DNA of 64,000 nt from an uncultured Gammaproteobacteria bacterium (GCA_905181885.1 CAJIZI010000003.1:124001-188000), one strand, 5' to 3'. Shown: positions 29,185 to 41,051, counted from the first letter of the stretch. The notes: a model not told the origin generated them from the sequence alone. Numbers and translations: made by a program.

Positions 29185-29852
29185 AGGCCATCATATTATC
29201 AGCAGGACGCGGCGAGCGTATGCAACCTTTAACTAACTCAACTCCTAAGCCTTTACTCGAAGTTGATAGTAAAAGTTTAATAGAACACACTATTGAAGCA
29301 TTAGTAAATGCCGGAATAATTAATATTGTAATTAACTATGCACATCTAGGTGAGCAGTTTCCATCCAAATTAGGTGACGGAAGTAGATATAACGCCACAA
29401 TTGAATATTCTAATGAGCAAGATGGTAGGTTAGAGACTGCAGGCGGTATAGTGAAAGCACTGCCATTATTAGGGGAAGACCCTTTTTTAGTTGTCAATGG
29501 AGATATATGGACTGATTATCCCTTTAGAGAACTCGAAAAAGCTAAATTAAATTCTAAAATATTGTGCCATTTAGTCTTAGTCAATAACCCAGAACATAAT
29601 CCAAAAGGAGATTTTTCATTAGCTTCAGGTTTATTATCACAAGCAGAACAGAAAAAATTCACTTATAGCGGTATTGGTATTTATCACCCATCATTGTTCA
29701 CTAATTTAAAACTGGAACCGAAACCTCTCAAACCAATACTTCTCGCGGCGATAGCAGATCAGCAAGTATCCGGAGAAGTTTACTCGGGTCAATGGTTTGA
29801 TATTGGAACAGTCGAGCGGTTAAATGCTTTAAGTAATCATCTTAGCCGTTAG
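29181..29852 (+). CDS. murU: N-acetylmuramate alpha-1-phosphate uridylyltransferase
   Basis: A 223-residue nucleotidyltransferase with the sugar-nucleotide signature [18 protein letters not shown] followed by KPLLEV, and the metal-binding Asp in VVNGDIW. It converts MurNAc-1-P to UDP-MurNAc, bypassing MurA/MurB and fosfomycin inhibition. It is coupled to amgK and is convergent with argF (11-bp overlap). Confidence 0.92.
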   Translation: MKAIILSAGRGERMQPLTNSTPKPLLEVDSKSLIEHTIEALVNAGIINIVINYAHLGEQFPSKLGDGSRYNATIEYSNEQDGRLETAGGIVKALPLLGEDPFLVVNGDIWTDYPFRELEKAKLNSKILCHLVLVNNPEHNPKGDFSLASGLLSQAEQKKFTYSGIGIYHPSLFTNLKLEPKPLKPILLAAIADQQVSGEVYSGQWFDIGTVERLNALSNHLSR

Positions 29853-30744
29853 CTGATAAGAATTCTAATAGCGCCTTTTGTGCATGTAGTCTATTTTCTG
29901 CTTCATCCCAAACTACACTTTGCGGACCATCTATCACTTGTTCGCTAACTTCTTCACCTCGATGAGCAGGTAAACAGTGCATAAATAGTGCATCTTTATT
30001 CGCCAAAGACATGACTTCTTTATTCACTTGAAAAGCAGAAAAAGCGGCTTCTCTTTTTTTCTGTTCTTCCTCTTGTCCCATGCTTGCCCATACATCGGTC
30101 ACAATGAGATCAGACTGATAAGCAGCATCGTTCACATTACTGAATAAAGTTACGTTAGCACCTGATGATGCAACAATAAGTTCATCAGGTTCATACCCTT
30201 TTGGCGTGGCAATTTTTAGATTGAAATTAAATTGCTCAGCAGCATTTATATATGAATGACACATATTATTACCATCACCTACCCAAGTCACAGTCTTGCC
30301 ATCAATTGAACCACGATGTTCTACATAGGTCTGCATATCAGCTAATAATTGGCATGGATGATAATCATCAGTCAAAGCATTGATCACAGGTACTGTTGAG
30401 AACTGTGAAAATTGTTCGGCCTTCTTATGCTCGAAAGTTCTGATCATCACCATATCGACCATGCTCGAAATTACTCGAGCTGAGTCTTCAATCGGTTCCC
30501 CACGCCCTAACTGAGTATCATTTGGAGATAGAAAAATAGAACCACCTCCAAACTGAATCATTGCCGATTCGAATGAAACTCTTGTTCGGGTTGATGATTT
30601 TTCAAATATCATAGCTAAGACTTTATTTTTTAATGGCTCATAAACTTCGCCATCCTTGTGCATTCTCTTTAATACAATTGCACGCTGAATAAGGGTAGAC
30701 AACTCAGTCGTTGATAGATCTTTTAATGTCAAAAAATGTCTCAT
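29842..30744 (-). CDS. argF: Ornithine carbamoyltransferase
   Basis: About 300 residues from the ATG at 30744, which lies one base after the argD stop; upstream in-frame codons read into argD. The carbamoyl-phosphate motif [10 protein letters not shown] and the ornithine motif [10 protein letters not shown] are present. It makes citrulline in arginine synthesis. It forms an argD-argF operon. Confidence 0.96.
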   Translation of the reverse strand: MRHFLTLKDLSTTELSTLIQRAIVLKRMHKDGEVYEPLKNKVLAMIFEKSSTRTRVSFESAMIQFGGGSIFLSPNDTQLGRGEPIEDSARVISSMVDMVMIRTFEHKKAEQFSQFSTVPVINALTDDYHPCQLLADMQTYVEHRGSIDGKTVTWVGDGNNMCHSYINAAEQFNFNLKIATPKGYEPDELIVASSGANVTLFSNVNDAAYQSDLIVTDVWASMGQEEEQKKREAAFSAFQVNKEVMSLANKDALFMHCLPAHRGEEVSEQVIDGPQSVVWDEAENRLHAQKALLEFLSANG

Positions 30745-30745
30745 T

Positions 30746-31942
30746 TTAAGCCACACTCCCAATTGTATCTGCCGTCATAAAGTCAATCACGAGTTCACTG
30801 ACTATTTTGACCATGATCTGAGCTTCGTCTGCTGTCATTACTAAAGGTGGGAGCAAGCGAACAACATTACCATCTGTAACATTGATTAATAAGTTTCTGT
30901 CTAAAGCCTTTTGTACTAGCTGTGTACAGTCCATTGGAAGTTCGATACCAATCATATATCCTTTGCACCTTATTTCTATATTATCAAGCCCTGAAAGTGC
31001 ATCTTCAAAACTAGATAAGATTTGTGAGCTCACAAGTGAGACATGCGCCAGTAAGTTACTTGATTCAATTGTTTTTAAGACCGCCATGGCTACACGGCAG
31101 GCCAACGGGTTTCCACCAAATGTTGAGCCATGGTTACCAGGTTCTAAAGCTCCTATAGCCGCACCAGAAATCAAGCATGCTCCAACGGGCATACCATTGC
31201 CTAAACCTTTTGCGAGCATTAACACATCAGGTAAGACGTCATCAGCATGTTGATAAGCAAAAAATGTACCCGTTCTACCAACACCCGTCTGCACTTCGTC
31301 CAGCATCATTAATATCTTACGCTGTGTGCATAACTGACGAACTTTTGATAAATAGTCAGCAGCAGGTATTCTGATGCCACCTTCGCCTTGTATAGGTTCG
31401 AACATGACAGCAACAGCCTCGGGCCAATGGCTAATAGCCATTTTTAATGCATCTATGTCATTGTAGGGTATGCGCACAAATCCTGGTACTAGCGGTTCAA
31501 ATCCTGCGTGTACTTTAGGGTTCCCAGTCGCGGTCAGTGTTGCCATTGTCCTCCCGTGGAAACTACCATCCATAACAATGATGACAGGCTTATCTATACC
31601 TTTGTTATGGCCATATTTACGCGCGATTTTGATTGCAGCTTCATTTGCCTCAGCACCAGAGTTACAGAAGAAAGTTTGTGACATACCTGATAACTCTGCG
31701 AGTTTATCAGCCAACTCTATTTGAAGTGGTACTTGATAAATATTTGAGGTGTGGAGTAAAACTCCAGCTTGCTCACAGATAGCACTGGTGATATTCGGAT
31801 GGCTATGACCAAGGTTACAGACGGCAATACCACTTAAAGCATCGAGATATTTCTCTCCCTTATCATCAAAAAGCCAAACTCCTGCCCCTTTTGTGAAAGC
31901 GACGTCGAGGCGACCATAAGTTGGCATCACTGATTCTGACAC
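30746..31942 (-). CDS. argD: Acetylornithine/succinyldiaminopimelate aminotransferase
   Basis: About 398 residues of a class III aminotransferase. The PLP lysine lies in [14 protein letters not shown] and the [10 protein letters not shown] segment is typical. It acts in arginine and possibly lysine synthesis. The GTG at 31942 is preferred: GGAG lies 8 nt upstream. The ATG at 31981 (13 codons earlier) has no Shine-Dalgarno. argF follows directly. Confidence 0.94.
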   Translation of the reverse strand: MSESVMPTYGRLDVAFTKGAGVWLFDDKGEKYLDALSGIAVCNLGHSHPNITSAICEQAGVLLHTSNIYQVPLQIELADKLAELSGMSQTFFCNSGAEANEAAIKIARKYGHNKGIDKPVIIVMDGSFHGRTMATLTATGNPKVHAGFEPLVPGFVRIPYNDIDALKMAISHWPEAVAVMFEPIQGEGGIRIPAADYLSKVRQLCTQRKILMMLDEVQTGVGRTGTFFAYQHADDVLPDVLMLAKGLGNGMPVGACLISGAAIGALEPGNHGSTFGGNPLACRVAMAVLKTIESSNLLAHVSLVSSQILSSFEDALSGLDNIEIRCKGYMIGIELPMDCTQLVQKALDRNLLINVTDGNVVRLLPPLVMTADEAQIMVKIVSELVIDFMTADTIGSVA

Positions 31943-32012
31943 TGTGTTTACTCCATTAACATGCTCGTCGCAGTTAAACATTAACTAAGCAACAACTTTT
32001 TACATACCCACT

Positions 32013-32050
32013 AAACGAAAAGATGGCCGTTTCTCTCGAAACTGCCATCT
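32013..32050 (-). terminator. Rho-independent terminator between rimI and argD
   Basis: AGATGGCCGTTTC at 32021-32033 pairs with GAAACTGCCATCT at 32038-32050, with one mismatch and a 4-nt loop. On the minus strand TTTTCGTTT follows. It separates the leuA-holD-rimI transcript from argDF. Confidence 0.85.
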
Positions 32051-32115
32051 TTCAAAGAACGTCATTTTATAACGATCTAACACTGTTAGCAATACTATCA
32101 AAGTAATACGTAGCT

Positions 32116-32634
32116 TTACAGTTGATTATTCATATTATCCGTGAAAGGTAACATCAATAAATCTAAACCCATCAAAATAGCATCCTCACGTCCAGAGTCT
32201 GCTGGGTAATAATCTTTACGCACGGACATTTCATTGAACCCTACTTTACGGTAGAGCTTTTGTGCACGACTATTTGAGGACCTGACCTCAAGGACTAACA
32301 ATGAAAAAGAAGAATCCTTAGCATAATCAATAATAAAGTTTAAGATAAACGTGCCAAGGCCCTCCCCCTGTAACTGTTGCCGTACACAAACATTCAACAA
32401 ATGCAGTTCGTCTACTACTTTTTGTAAAATGGTAAAACCAATAATCTCACCTGTTTCGCTAGAAAAAACCCAAGCTTGATACCCAGGTTTTAAACAACTT
32501 TGGAAGTTTTTTAATGACCACGGGAATGCATTTACTGCTTTTTCAATTATCACCACTTCGGGTAAGTCGCCCTCTAAAATGGGTCTACATACAACTGTTT
32601 TGAGTAAATCAGTATTATTATCTTTTAAGCTCAT
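32116..32634 (-). CDS. rimI: Ribosomal-protein-alanine N-acetyltransferase RimI
   Basis: A 172-residue GNAT acetyltransferase. It has the acetyl-CoA loop QLQGEGLGTFIL, the LEVRSSNSRAQKLYRKVGF segment and RKDYYPADSGREDAILM typical of RimI. It acetylates the N-terminal alanine of ribosomal protein S18. It overlaps the HolD-like gene by 4 bp; the holD-rimI pair is conserved in gammaproteobacteria. Confidence 0.93.
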   Translation of the reverse strand: MSLKDNNTDLLKTVVCRPILEGDLPEVVIIEKAVNAFPWSLKNFQSCLKPGYQAWVFSSETGEIIGFTILQKVVDELHLLNVCVRQQLQGEGLGTFILNFIIDYAKDSSFSLLVLEVRSSNSRAQKLYRKVGFNEMSVRKDYYPADSGREDAILMGLDLLMLPFTDNMNNQL

Positions 32635-33164
32635 CTCTTTTCATGCACATCGTTAGTATACATTTTTACTGTGCGTAGATCCTGCCATGCTAATGCCTTG
32701 TTTTGAGGATTAATCATTAATTCATCTAATCCAAAACTAACGATAGCGGTTAAGTTTGATTGTTCTATGTTATGAGTATTATTGCGATAAGTTACTACAT
32801 TTGATGCTTCACCAAAAACCTGTTTAACAGCACCGTCACCCATCAAAAAAAGTATTTTTTGTTCAATTTCCCTTTCTTTTAACTTAGTCAAAACATCCAA
32901 TTCAGCTAAAGAAATAAAACATGCGGCTGCACCTGATAGCCCAATAGTTGACATCATCGCTTGAAGTAAATAGTTTGTCTGTTTTGATATTTGGCTATCA
33001 TGACTAACTAAAATTATTGAGTTTGAGATTCTAGCTAATAACGCCGAGGTGTCTAGAGGTCTGTTCACACTTACTTCAACCTTTTCCTCAGCTATGCTTC
33101 GTAATTTCCAGACAGGTATTCCCATCGCTTGTAGTAATGAAATTTGCGTAGAACTAGGCATCAT
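32631..33164 (-). CDS. holD: DNA polymerase III psi subunit-like (HolD)
   Basis: A 177-residue protein with low overall conservation. It begins with LLQAMGIPVWKLR, the HolD N-terminal chi-binding motif (GI..W.LR). The coupling to rimI (4-bp overlap) is the classic holD-rimI arrangement. Psi bridges the clamp loader to SSB through chi. The start codon overlaps the leuA stop by one base, so leuA-holD-rimI may be one transcript, an unusual linkage. Confidence 0.7.
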   Translation of the reverse strand: MMPSSTQISLLQAMGIPVWKLRSIAEEKVEVSVNRPLDTSALLARISNSIILVSHDSQISKQTNYLLQAMMSTIGLSGAAACFISLAELDVLTKLKEREIEQKILFLMGDGAVKQVFGEASNVVTYRNNTHNIEQSNLTAIVSFGLDELMINPQNKALAWQDLRTVKMYTNDVHEKR

Positions 33165-34696
33165 TATACTTGCGGGTGAGCCCTTTCAAGGGGAAGAATC
33201 ATTTTGTTCAAGGCATGCACATATGCTTTTGCTGATGCAATTACAATGTCCGTATCAGCACCTTGGCCACTGACTATACGGCCTCCTCTTTCAAGACGTA
33301 CATTAACTTCACCTTGTGAGTCTGTGCCACTCGTAATATTGTTGACAGAATAAAGTTGCAGCTCCGTATGACTTTGTACTATTTCTTCGATGGCACGAAA
33401 GGCTGCATCAACAGGGCCGCTTCCACTCATTTCGACCTGCTTTTCTTCACCATCAACAGATAAAGTCATCGTTGCAATCGGCATTTCGCCTGTCTCGCTA
33501 GTCACTTTCAATGAGATCAATTTAACGTGTTCATTTTCAGAGAGGAGAGATTCGTTAACTAAAGCCTGAATGTCTTCGTCAAACACCTCATGCTTTTTAT
33601 CTGCCAACTCTTTAAAACGCTGAAAAATTGCATTAAGTTCGTTTTCTGATTCAAAGCTAATACCTAATTCATCCAAACGCGACCTGAATGCATTTCGACC
33701 TGAGTGCTTACCCAAGACCATTCTATTGGTATGCCAGCCAACATCTTCAGCGCGCATTATTTCATAGGTTTCACGGTTTTTTAATACACCGTCCTGATGT
33801 ATACCTGATTCGTGAGCAAATGCGTTAACACCTACGATGGCTTTATTCGGCTGAACTGCAAACCCAGTAATTCCGGATACAAGACGCGATGCTGCAACAA
33901 TTTGTGTTGCATCAATATTGGTGTCACAAGTAAATAGATCCTGGCGTGTTCGTACAGCCATCACGACTTCTTCTAAAGCTGCATTGCCGGCACGTTCACC
34001 CAGCCCATTAATCGTACATTCAACTTGACGTGCACCATTCAATACTGCTGACAATGAATTTGCAACAGCCATACCAAGGTCATTATGACAATGTACTGAG
34101 AAGATCGCCTTATCAGAATTTGGTATCCGTTCTCTTAAGTTAGTGATTAACTGGCCAAATTGTTGTGGTACGTTATAGCCCACTGTATCGGGAATATTTA
34201 AAGTCCTAGCACCAGCATCGATCACGGCTTCTAATATTCTACATAAAAAGTCAGGGTCACTTCGCCCAGCATCTTCGGGTGAAAACTCAACATCATCTGT
34301 ATACTTTAGCGCCCTTTTCACTGCTTTCACCGCATTTTCAACAACTTGATCAGGCTCCATCCGCAACTTCATTTTCATGTGGATAGGAGACGTAGCAATG
34401 AAGGTATGGATCCTTGAAGCATTGGCTTCTTTTAAAGCTTCACCAGCTCGATCTATATCTTTATCCAGCGCCCGAGCTAGACCACAAATACGGCTTTGTG
34501 TTACTGCCTTTGCTACAGCGCGAACCGATTCAAAGTCACCTTCACTTGCAATTGGAAAGCCAGCCTCTATGATATCTACTTGCATACGTTCTAATGCTTT
34601 TGCAATCCGGACTTTTTCATCCTTCGTCATCGAGGCACCAGGACTTTGTTCCCCATCCCTTAATGTTGTATCAAAAATAATTAATTTTTCACTCAT
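33164..34696 (-). CDS. leuA: 2-isopropylmalate synthase
   Basis: About 510 residues from the ATG at 34696 (AGGA six bases upstream); a longer reading from 34750 is less likely. The catalytic domain begins [17 protein letters not shown] with the divalent-metal HCHNDLGMA motif; the C-terminal LeuA dimer/regulatory domain binds leucine for feedback inhibition. It condenses acetyl-CoA with 2-oxoisovalerate. A leucine-rich leader ORF lies upstream at 34787-34891. Confidence 0.96.
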   Translation of the reverse strand: MSEKLIIFDTTLRDGEQSPGASMTKDEKVRIAKALERMQVDIIEAGFPIASEGDFESVRAVAKAVTQSRICGLARALDKDIDRAGEALKEANASRIHTFIATSPIHMKMKLRMEPDQVVENAVKAVKRALKYTDDVEFSPEDAGRSDPDFLCRILEAVIDAGARTLNIPDTVGYNVPQQFGQLITNLRERIPNSDKAIFSVHCHNDLGMAVANSLSAVLNGARQVECTINGLGERAGNAALEEVVMAVRTRQDLFTCDTNIDATQIVAASRLVSGITGFAVQPNKAIVGVNAFAHESGIHQDGVLKNRETYEIMRAEDVGWHTNRMVLGKHSGRNAFRSRLDELGISFESENELNAIFQRFKELADKKHEVFDEDIQALVNESLLSENEHVKLISLKVTSETGEMPIATMTLSVDGEEKQVEMSGSGPVDAAFRAIEEIVQSHTELQLYSVNNITSGTDSQGEVNVRLERGGRIVSGQGADTDIVIASAKAYVHALNKMILPLERAHPQV

Positions 34697-34786
34697 TGTT
34701 CCTGCTCCATTTTCGCAGACTTCTTTGTATATAAGTTTGTTTGCTGTCATTAAAGCCAGCTAGGTGAGTGCTAAGTCTGTATGCCA

Positions 34787-34891
34787 CTAGGGCAGTCGAA
34801 GCAGGGTCCGTAGACGAATGTATGAGGCGATAAGGTTTGACTGCAAATTATCTGCAGCAGTCAAAATAAAAAACACCATATTTACAGTCAT
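34787..34891 (-). CDS. Putative leuA leader peptide (attenuation)
   Basis: A 34-codon ORF from ATG 34891 to TAG 34787, ending IRLRTLLRLP. The last eight residues contain four Leu codons (CTA, CTG, CTT, CTG) and two Arg codons, as in ribosome-mediated attenuators of leucine genes. A 9-bp inverted repeat (34836-34844 with 34857-34865) lies inside it. I could not define a convincing terminator/antiterminator pair between it and leuA. Confidence 0.5.
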   Translation of the reverse strand: MTVNMVFFILTAADNLQSNLIASYIRLRTLLRLP

Positions 34892-34932
34892 GTCTAGCAT
34901 TCTAGGCTGAAATAAACTACTTGCCAACCCCG

Positions 34933-35676
34933 CTACTTATCATGTTGACGCCCCGTTCTATGTTGACGTAATTTAGCTAGTGTGAATATAGGGCCTGAAA
35001 TAGCATAAAACAGAAAACCTCCGAATAAAATTGACGCTGGGTCAATTGCTATAAAAGCGATCCCTAACACTAGTACTAACATCACCACGAATGGTACTTT
35101 CCCACGAAAATCTAATTCTTTAAAACTGTGGTATCGCAATGTACTAACCATCAATATGCCACAGCCAAAAGTGAGAGGTAGTGCAATATTAGCAATTAGT
35201 ACTGGGTCAAAGTAATTACTACTTCCAGCCCAAATCCAACCAGCTAAACATGCCGCAGCAGCAGGACTGGGAAGCCCTTGAAAATACCTTTTATCTTCAA
35301 CACCTATTTGTGTATTAAACCTAGCCAGACGTAATGCTCCGCATGCGGCATAAATGAAGGCTACCATCCAACCTAATTTACCCATATCTAACAAAGCCCA
35401 TTGATAAATAACTAGAGCAGGCGCTAGACAAAAGGATACCATATCAGCCAGACTGTCATATTCAGCACCAAAGGCGCTCTCGGTATTGGTTAAACGGGCA
35501 ATCCGTCCATCTAGCCCGTCCATAACTAGAGCAATAAAGATGGCAATAGCCGCTGATTCAAAGTCCCCCCTGATAGCAGCAATAATGGCATAAAAGCCTG
35601 CAAATAAACCTGCAGTAGTAAACAGGTTAGGTAGTAAATAAATGCCACGGCTTTGTGGTTTCTTATTTGGAGCCAT
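34933..35676 (-). CDS. pssA: CDP-diacylglycerol-serine O-phosphatidyltransferase
   Basis: A 247-residue integral membrane CDP-alcohol phosphatidyltransferase. The signature D-G-x2-A-R-x8-G-x3-D-x3-D appears as DGLDGRIARLTNTESAFGAEYDSLAD. Several hydrophobic helices follow. It makes phosphatidylserine from CDP-diacylglycerol and serine (type II, the membrane form). The order ilvIHC-pssA-leuA is common in gammaproteobacteria and beta-proteobacteria. Confidence 0.95.
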   Translation of the reverse strand: MAPNKKPQSRGIYLLPNLFTTAGLFAGFYAIIAAIRGDFESAAIAIFIALVMDGLDGRIARLTNTESAFGAEYDSLADMVSFCLAPALVIYQWALLDMGKLGWMVAFIYAACGALRLARFNTQIGVEDKRYFQGLPSPAAAACLAGWIWAGSSNYFDPVLIANIALPLTFGCGILMVSTLRYHSFKELDFRGKVPFVVMLVLVLGIAFIAIDPASILFGGFLFYAISGPIFTLAKLRQHRTGRQHDK

Positions 35677-35740
35677 TTGTATTTATTTCCTTAAACAACG
35701 TTACTGTTCATTAAGAGTATGACATGCGTTAATGATACAA

Positions 35741-35775
35741 ACAAAACGGGGACCGCTTTTTCACAGCCGTCCCCG
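35741..35775 (-). terminator. Rho-independent terminator after ilvC
   Basis: CGGGGACCGC at 35747-35756 pairs (one mismatch) with the arm ending CCGTCCCCG at 35775. On the minus strand the stem is followed by TTTTGT. It separates ilvC from pssA. Confidence 0.8.
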
Positions 35776-35799
35776 CCTTTATCTCTTAAAACTTATTGT

Positions 35800-36828
<1,029 letters not shown>

Positions 36829-36861
36829 TCAGAAAATATTTAAAATTGTTATTAACTTAGT

Positions 36862-37356
36862 TTAGATTTTTAAGTACTTGTCGCCGCGCGCAATACCTGA
36901 AACGCCAGAGCGTACTGTTTCTAAAATTTCATAGTCCGTTAGGGCCGCAATGAATGAATCAATTTGCTCACCTGTCTGCGTGAGCTGAATTGTCATAGTC
37001 ATAGATGTATGGTCGATTAAATGGCCTTCGAACACTTCTAGTAGACGCCGCAGTTGCTGCTGTGAATCTTCTGTCGTTACTGCTACCTTAAGCAATAACA
37101 TTTCTCGCTCAATATGAGGGCCATCGGTTAATTCTAATAGTTTCACTACATCGATCAGTTTATTCAGCTGTTTGGTTATTTGCTCAATAACTCGATCCGT
37201 TCCAGTAGTTACAATCGTCATTCGAGACAATGAAGCATCTTCCGTTGCTGCAACTGTAAGTGACTCTATGTTATATCCACGTGCTGAAAACAAACCCGCA
37301 ACTCGTGATAATGCTCCGGCCTCATTTTCAATCAATATTGAAATAATGTGACGCAT
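36862..37356 (-). CDS. ilvH: Acetolactate synthase small (regulatory) subunit
   Basis: A 164-residue subunit with an N-terminal ACT domain (ISILIENEAGALSRVAGLFSARGYNI) that binds valine. It confers feedback control on the large subunit. The start is coupled to the ilvI stop (1-bp overlap). Confidence 0.96.
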   Translation of the reverse strand: MRHIISILIENEAGALSRVAGLFSARGYNIESLTVAATEDASLSRMTIVTTGTDRVIEQITKQLNKLIDVVKLLELTDGPHIEREMLLLKVAVTTEDSQQQLRRLLEVFEGHLIDHTSMTMTIQLTQTGEQIDSFIAALTDYEILETVRSGVSGIARGDKYLKI

Positions 37357-39107
37357 TATGACAACTCCCTTTCTGGGCTTTGTGGGCTTTGTGGTGTTTC
37401 ACAATTCGGAGACATATGCATCTCATTATGAGCTTTACCAGCCATAATCATTGGGTAAACATTTTCGGCTTGGTCAGTGACGATATCCATGAAAACTAAC
37501 CTATCTTTCATTGCAAAAGCTTTTTCCATCATAGGCTTTAGGTCTTCTGGTCGCTCAACACGCATGCCAACATGGCCATAGCTTTCGGCTAATTTTACAA
37601 AGTCTGGAAGCGACTCCATGTATGAATTAGAATAGCGATTTTCATAAAAGAATTCTTGCCACTGACGCACCATGCCTAAATAACGGTTATTAAGTGAAAT
37701 GATCTTGATCGGCAGTCCGTATTGTAAACATGTAGACAATTCTTGAATACACATTTGAATACTTCCCTCGCCTGTGACGCAGACTACAGTCTCATCTGGA
37801 TAGGCTAGTTGAACACCCATAGCAGCTGGTAAGCCGAAGCCCATTGTTCCTAGGCCACCTGAATTGATCCAACGCTTGGGTTTACTAAAGCCATAGTATT
37901 GTGCAGCCCACATTTGATGCTGTCCAACATCAGAGGTAACATAAGCATCACCAGCAGTAATCTCATGTAATAATTCAACTGCTGCTTGGGGTTTGATCAT
38001 GTCAGTTCCACGATCATAGGTCATACAATCCACTGCACGCCATCCATTGATTATCTTCCACCAGGCATCTAGCTCTTTCTTGTTAGATTCCCGCCCCACT
38101 GATTGCAGAAGCTTACTCATTTCGTGCAATACTCCAGCAACATCACCAACAATAGGCACATCTACTGTGATCGTTTTGGATATTGAGGAAGGATCTATAT
38201 CAATATGAATAATTTTTGCATTAGGGCAAAACTCAGCAATTTTTCCGGTAACCCGATCATCAAAACGGGCTCCAATAGCGAATAAAACATCACATTCATG
38301 CATCGCCATGTTGGCTTCGTATGTTCCATGCATCCCTAGCATGCCCAAAAACTGTTCATTATCATAGGGGATTGAGCCCAATCCCATTAAAGTTGTGGTC
38401 ACTGGGTAAGCTAGCAATTTCACAAGAGTGCGCAGTTCATCCGAGCCGTTACCTAATATGACACCACCACCTGTATAAATCATCGGCTTTTTTGCAGTCA
38501 AAAGTAAGTCAACAGCGCGTTTTATTTGCTCCGGGTCGCCTTCTAATACTGGGTCATAAGAACGCATTTTAATTTCATCAGGATAGTGATATGGAATCTT
38601 AATAGCTGGATCAGTAATATCTTTTGGCACATCAATAACCACAGGTCCGGGCCGACCCGTTGTGGCAACGTGAAATGCTTTCTTCACTGTTTCAGCAAGC
38701 TTGCTTAAATCTTTTACAAGAAAGTTATGTTTTACGCAAGGACGAGTGATTCCCACAGCATCCACTTCTTGGAAAGCATCACTACCAATGTTAGCTGTAG
38801 CAACTTGACCAGTAATGACCACCATTGGAATAGAATCCATAAAGGCCGTAGCAATTCCAGTCACAGCATTGGTTGCCCCCGGTCCAGAAGTTACTATTAC
38901 TACACCTGGACGACCTGTAGCACGTGCATAACCGTCAGCCGCGTGTGTTGCCGCTTGCTCATGACGCACTAAGATGTGTTTGACGTCATCTTGTCGATAT
39001 ATCGCGTCATAAATATGAAGCACAGCTCCGCCCGGGTAACCAAATAGATATTCAACACCCTCGTCTTTCAAACAACGAATCAGAATTTCGCCACCGCTTA
39101 ATTCCAC
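37356..39107 (-). CDS. ilvI: Acetolactate synthase large subunit
   Basis: A 583-residue thiamine-diphosphate enzyme. The catalytic Glu lies in ILVRHEQAATHAADGYAR, and the ThDP/Mg motif appears as VTGEGSIQMCIQELSTC...NNRYLGMV. It begins with GTG preceded by AAAGGAG. It condenses pyruvate to acetolactate. It forms the ilvI-ilvH-ilvC operon; ilvB is an alternative symbol. The promoter lies in the 193-bp gap shared with divergent pyrC. Confidence 0.96.
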   Translation of the reverse strand: MELSGGEILIRCLKDEGVEYLFGYPGGAVLHIYDAIYRQDDVKHILVRHEQAATHAADGYARATGRPGVVIVTSGPGATNAVTGIATAFMDSIPMVVITGQVATANIGSDAFQEVDAVGITRPCVKHNFLVKDLSKLAETVKKAFHVATTGRPGPVVIDVPKDITDPAIKIPYHYPDEIKMRSYDPVLEGDPEQIKRAVDLLLTAKKPMIYTGGGVILGNGSDELRTLVKLLAYPVTTTLMGLGSIPYDNEQFLGMLGMHGTYEANMAMHECDVLFAIGARFDDRVTGKIAEFCPNAKIIHIDIDPSSISKTITVDVPIVGDVAGVLHEMSKLLQSVGRESNKKELDAWWKIINGWRAVDCMTYDRGTDMIKPQAAVELLHEITAGDAYVTSDVGQHQMWAAQYYGFSKPKRWINSGGLGTMGFGLPAAMGVQLAYPDETVVCVTGEGSIQMCIQELSTCLQYGLPIKIISLNNRYLGMVRQWQEFFYENRYSNSYMESLPDFVKLAESYGHVGMRVERPEDLKPMMEKAFAMKDRLVFMDIVTDQAENVYPMIMAGKAHNEMHMSPNCETPQSPQSPERELS

Positions 39108-39300
39108 TTGTTCTCCTTTTCGATTGTCATTACGTTATAACTGCATACAAATATAAACCCTTAAATTTACGTGTAATAGTCCTTTAGGTCAAGTGAAATC
39201 ACGCCTAAAGCACCATTACTTGATGCTGGTTAATATTAGAATAATCCTTTGCTTTTCGCCAATATGGCATAATAGCGAATCATCAACAAAGACAGCCACT

Positions 39301-40361
39301 ATGCAATTAACAATAACTCGACCCGACGACTGGCATATACACTTACGAGACAATGAAGCACTTGTGCGCTCTGTCAGAGACACCTCTCGTTATTTTGGCA
39401 GAGCTATTGTAATGCCGAACCTCTCTAAACCCGTCATTAACAGCGAGCAAGCACTTCAATATCGACAGCGTATTATTGATGCGGTTCCTCAAGGGAGCGA
39501 CTTTCAGCCATTAATGACCCTGTATCTAACAGATAATACTACCGCCTTAGATGTAAAAAAAGCTCATGCAACTGGACTAATTCATGCAGTTAAGCTCTAC
39601 CCCTCAGGTGCCACAACTAATTCTGATGCTGGCGTTACAAACCTTAAACACTGTAGTGCTGCACTTGCTGAAATGGAAAAGTTACAAATGCCATTATTGG
39701 TGCATGGTGAAGTCACAGACAAAAATGTTGATATTTTTGACCGAGAAAAAGTATTTTTAGAGCAGGTTTTAGCACCCTTGCTGAATGACTACCCAGAGTT
39801 GAGGGTTGTTTTAGAACATATTACGACATCTGAATCTGTAAATTTTGTATTGAGCATGAAACAACGACTTGCTGCAACAATTACACCTCACCATCTGTTG
39901 CTTAACAGAAATGATTTACTAGCGGGTGCAGTCAGGCCACATTATTATTGTTTACCAGTATTAAAACGCAATACTCATCAACAAGCATTGATTAAGGCGG
40001 CTACCAGTGGCTACCCTCAGTTTTTTTTGGGGACTGATAGCGCTCCTCATACAAAAAATTCAAAAGAGAGTGCCTGTGGCTGTGCAGGAATATAGCAATG
40101 CCCATGCTGCTCTAGAGCTCTATGCCGAAGTTTTTGAACAAGCCGGAGCTTTAGAGAAAGCTGGAGGGGTTTTCAAGTCATTTTGGAGCTGACTTTTATC
40201 GCTTACCGCGTAACAGGCGAAAGGTGACGCTCACTAAAGAGAGCTGGAAAGTGCCCGATAGTTACCCTTTGGGTGATAATTCTGTTGTGCCGTTGAGGGC
40301 AGGAAAGACTATCAAATGGCAAGCAATACTTAATGATTTAGAGAGTAACTCCAATTCGTAA
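39301..40361 (+). pseudogene. pyrC: Dihydroorotase with two frameshifts near the 3' end
   Basis: From the ATG at 39301 the sequence reads as a class II dihydroorotase: [11 protein letters not shown] metal motif, VVMPNLSKP-type segment, LVHGEV, EHITT and [17 protein letters not shown]. The frame breaks at about 40087-40091. The homologous sequence goes on in a second frame ([19 protein letters not shown]) and, after another break at about 40165-40173, in a third ([15 protein letters not shown]) to a TAA at 40359-40361. Removing one base at each site restores a normal-length PyrC. The enzyme closes the pyrimidine ring. The 3' end overlaps convergent purC by 24 bp. Confidence 0.88.
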
Positions 40362-41051
40362 AGCAACTTCTTCATAAGCCTCGATTACACCACCTAAGCC
40401 TTGCCTAAATCGATCTTTATCTAACTTTTTACGGGTCTTTTTATCCCATAACCGGCAGCCATCCGGACTAAACTCATCGCCTAGTACAACCTGACCTTTA
40501 AACAATCCAAACTCAAGCTTATAATCAACTAAAATCATACCAGAATCTGAAAACAGCTCTTTAAGTATAGTATTAATTTTGAATGTTAACTGCTTCATTT
40601 TAATCACACTTTCTTTTGATGCCCAACTAAATGTTTCTATGTGATACTCATTAATCATAGGGTCGTGTAGTGCATCATCTTTTAGAAAAAACTCAAAGAC
40701 AGCAGGGCTTAACTCTTGCCCTTCTTTCACACCTAATCGACGGCATAGGCTACCGGAAGCTACATTCCTAATGACACACTCTATTGGCATCATCTCCATT
40801 TTTTTTACTAATACTTCATTAGCGCTTAATAAACGTTCAAAATGTGTTGGAATTCCAGACTTTTCTAAGTACTCCATGATAAAAGCATTGAATTTATTGT
40901 TGACTTCACCTTTTCGAGCTGAGCTGTTCCATTTTTTCGCCGTCAAAAGCAGAGGTATCATCTCTAAAACACATAGATAACAAAATCATCATCATCAGTT
41001 TTGTGAGACACTTTTAGCCTTACCTGCATATAACTCTTGTCTTTTTTCCAT
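40338..41051 (-). pseudogene. purC: SAICAR synthase with three frameshifts near the 5' end
   Basis: The 3' two-thirds is one open frame with typical PurC motifs ([56 protein letters not shown]). The true N-terminus lies upstream at ATG 41051 (MEKRQELYAGKAKSV) and is separated from it by breaks at about 41004-41008, 40964-40969 and 40915-40924. Removing one base at each gives MEKRQELYAGKAKSVYKTDD...[20 protein letters not shown], matching the family. The three insertions sum to a whole codon. A short start at 40961 would lack the ATP-binding N-terminus. Confidence 0.88.

Noticed and set aside
40338-40961. A shortened PurC starting at 40961 as a functional protein
   Set aside because: It would lack the N-terminal ATP-binding strands, which are present upstream in other frames; a frameshift explains the data better.
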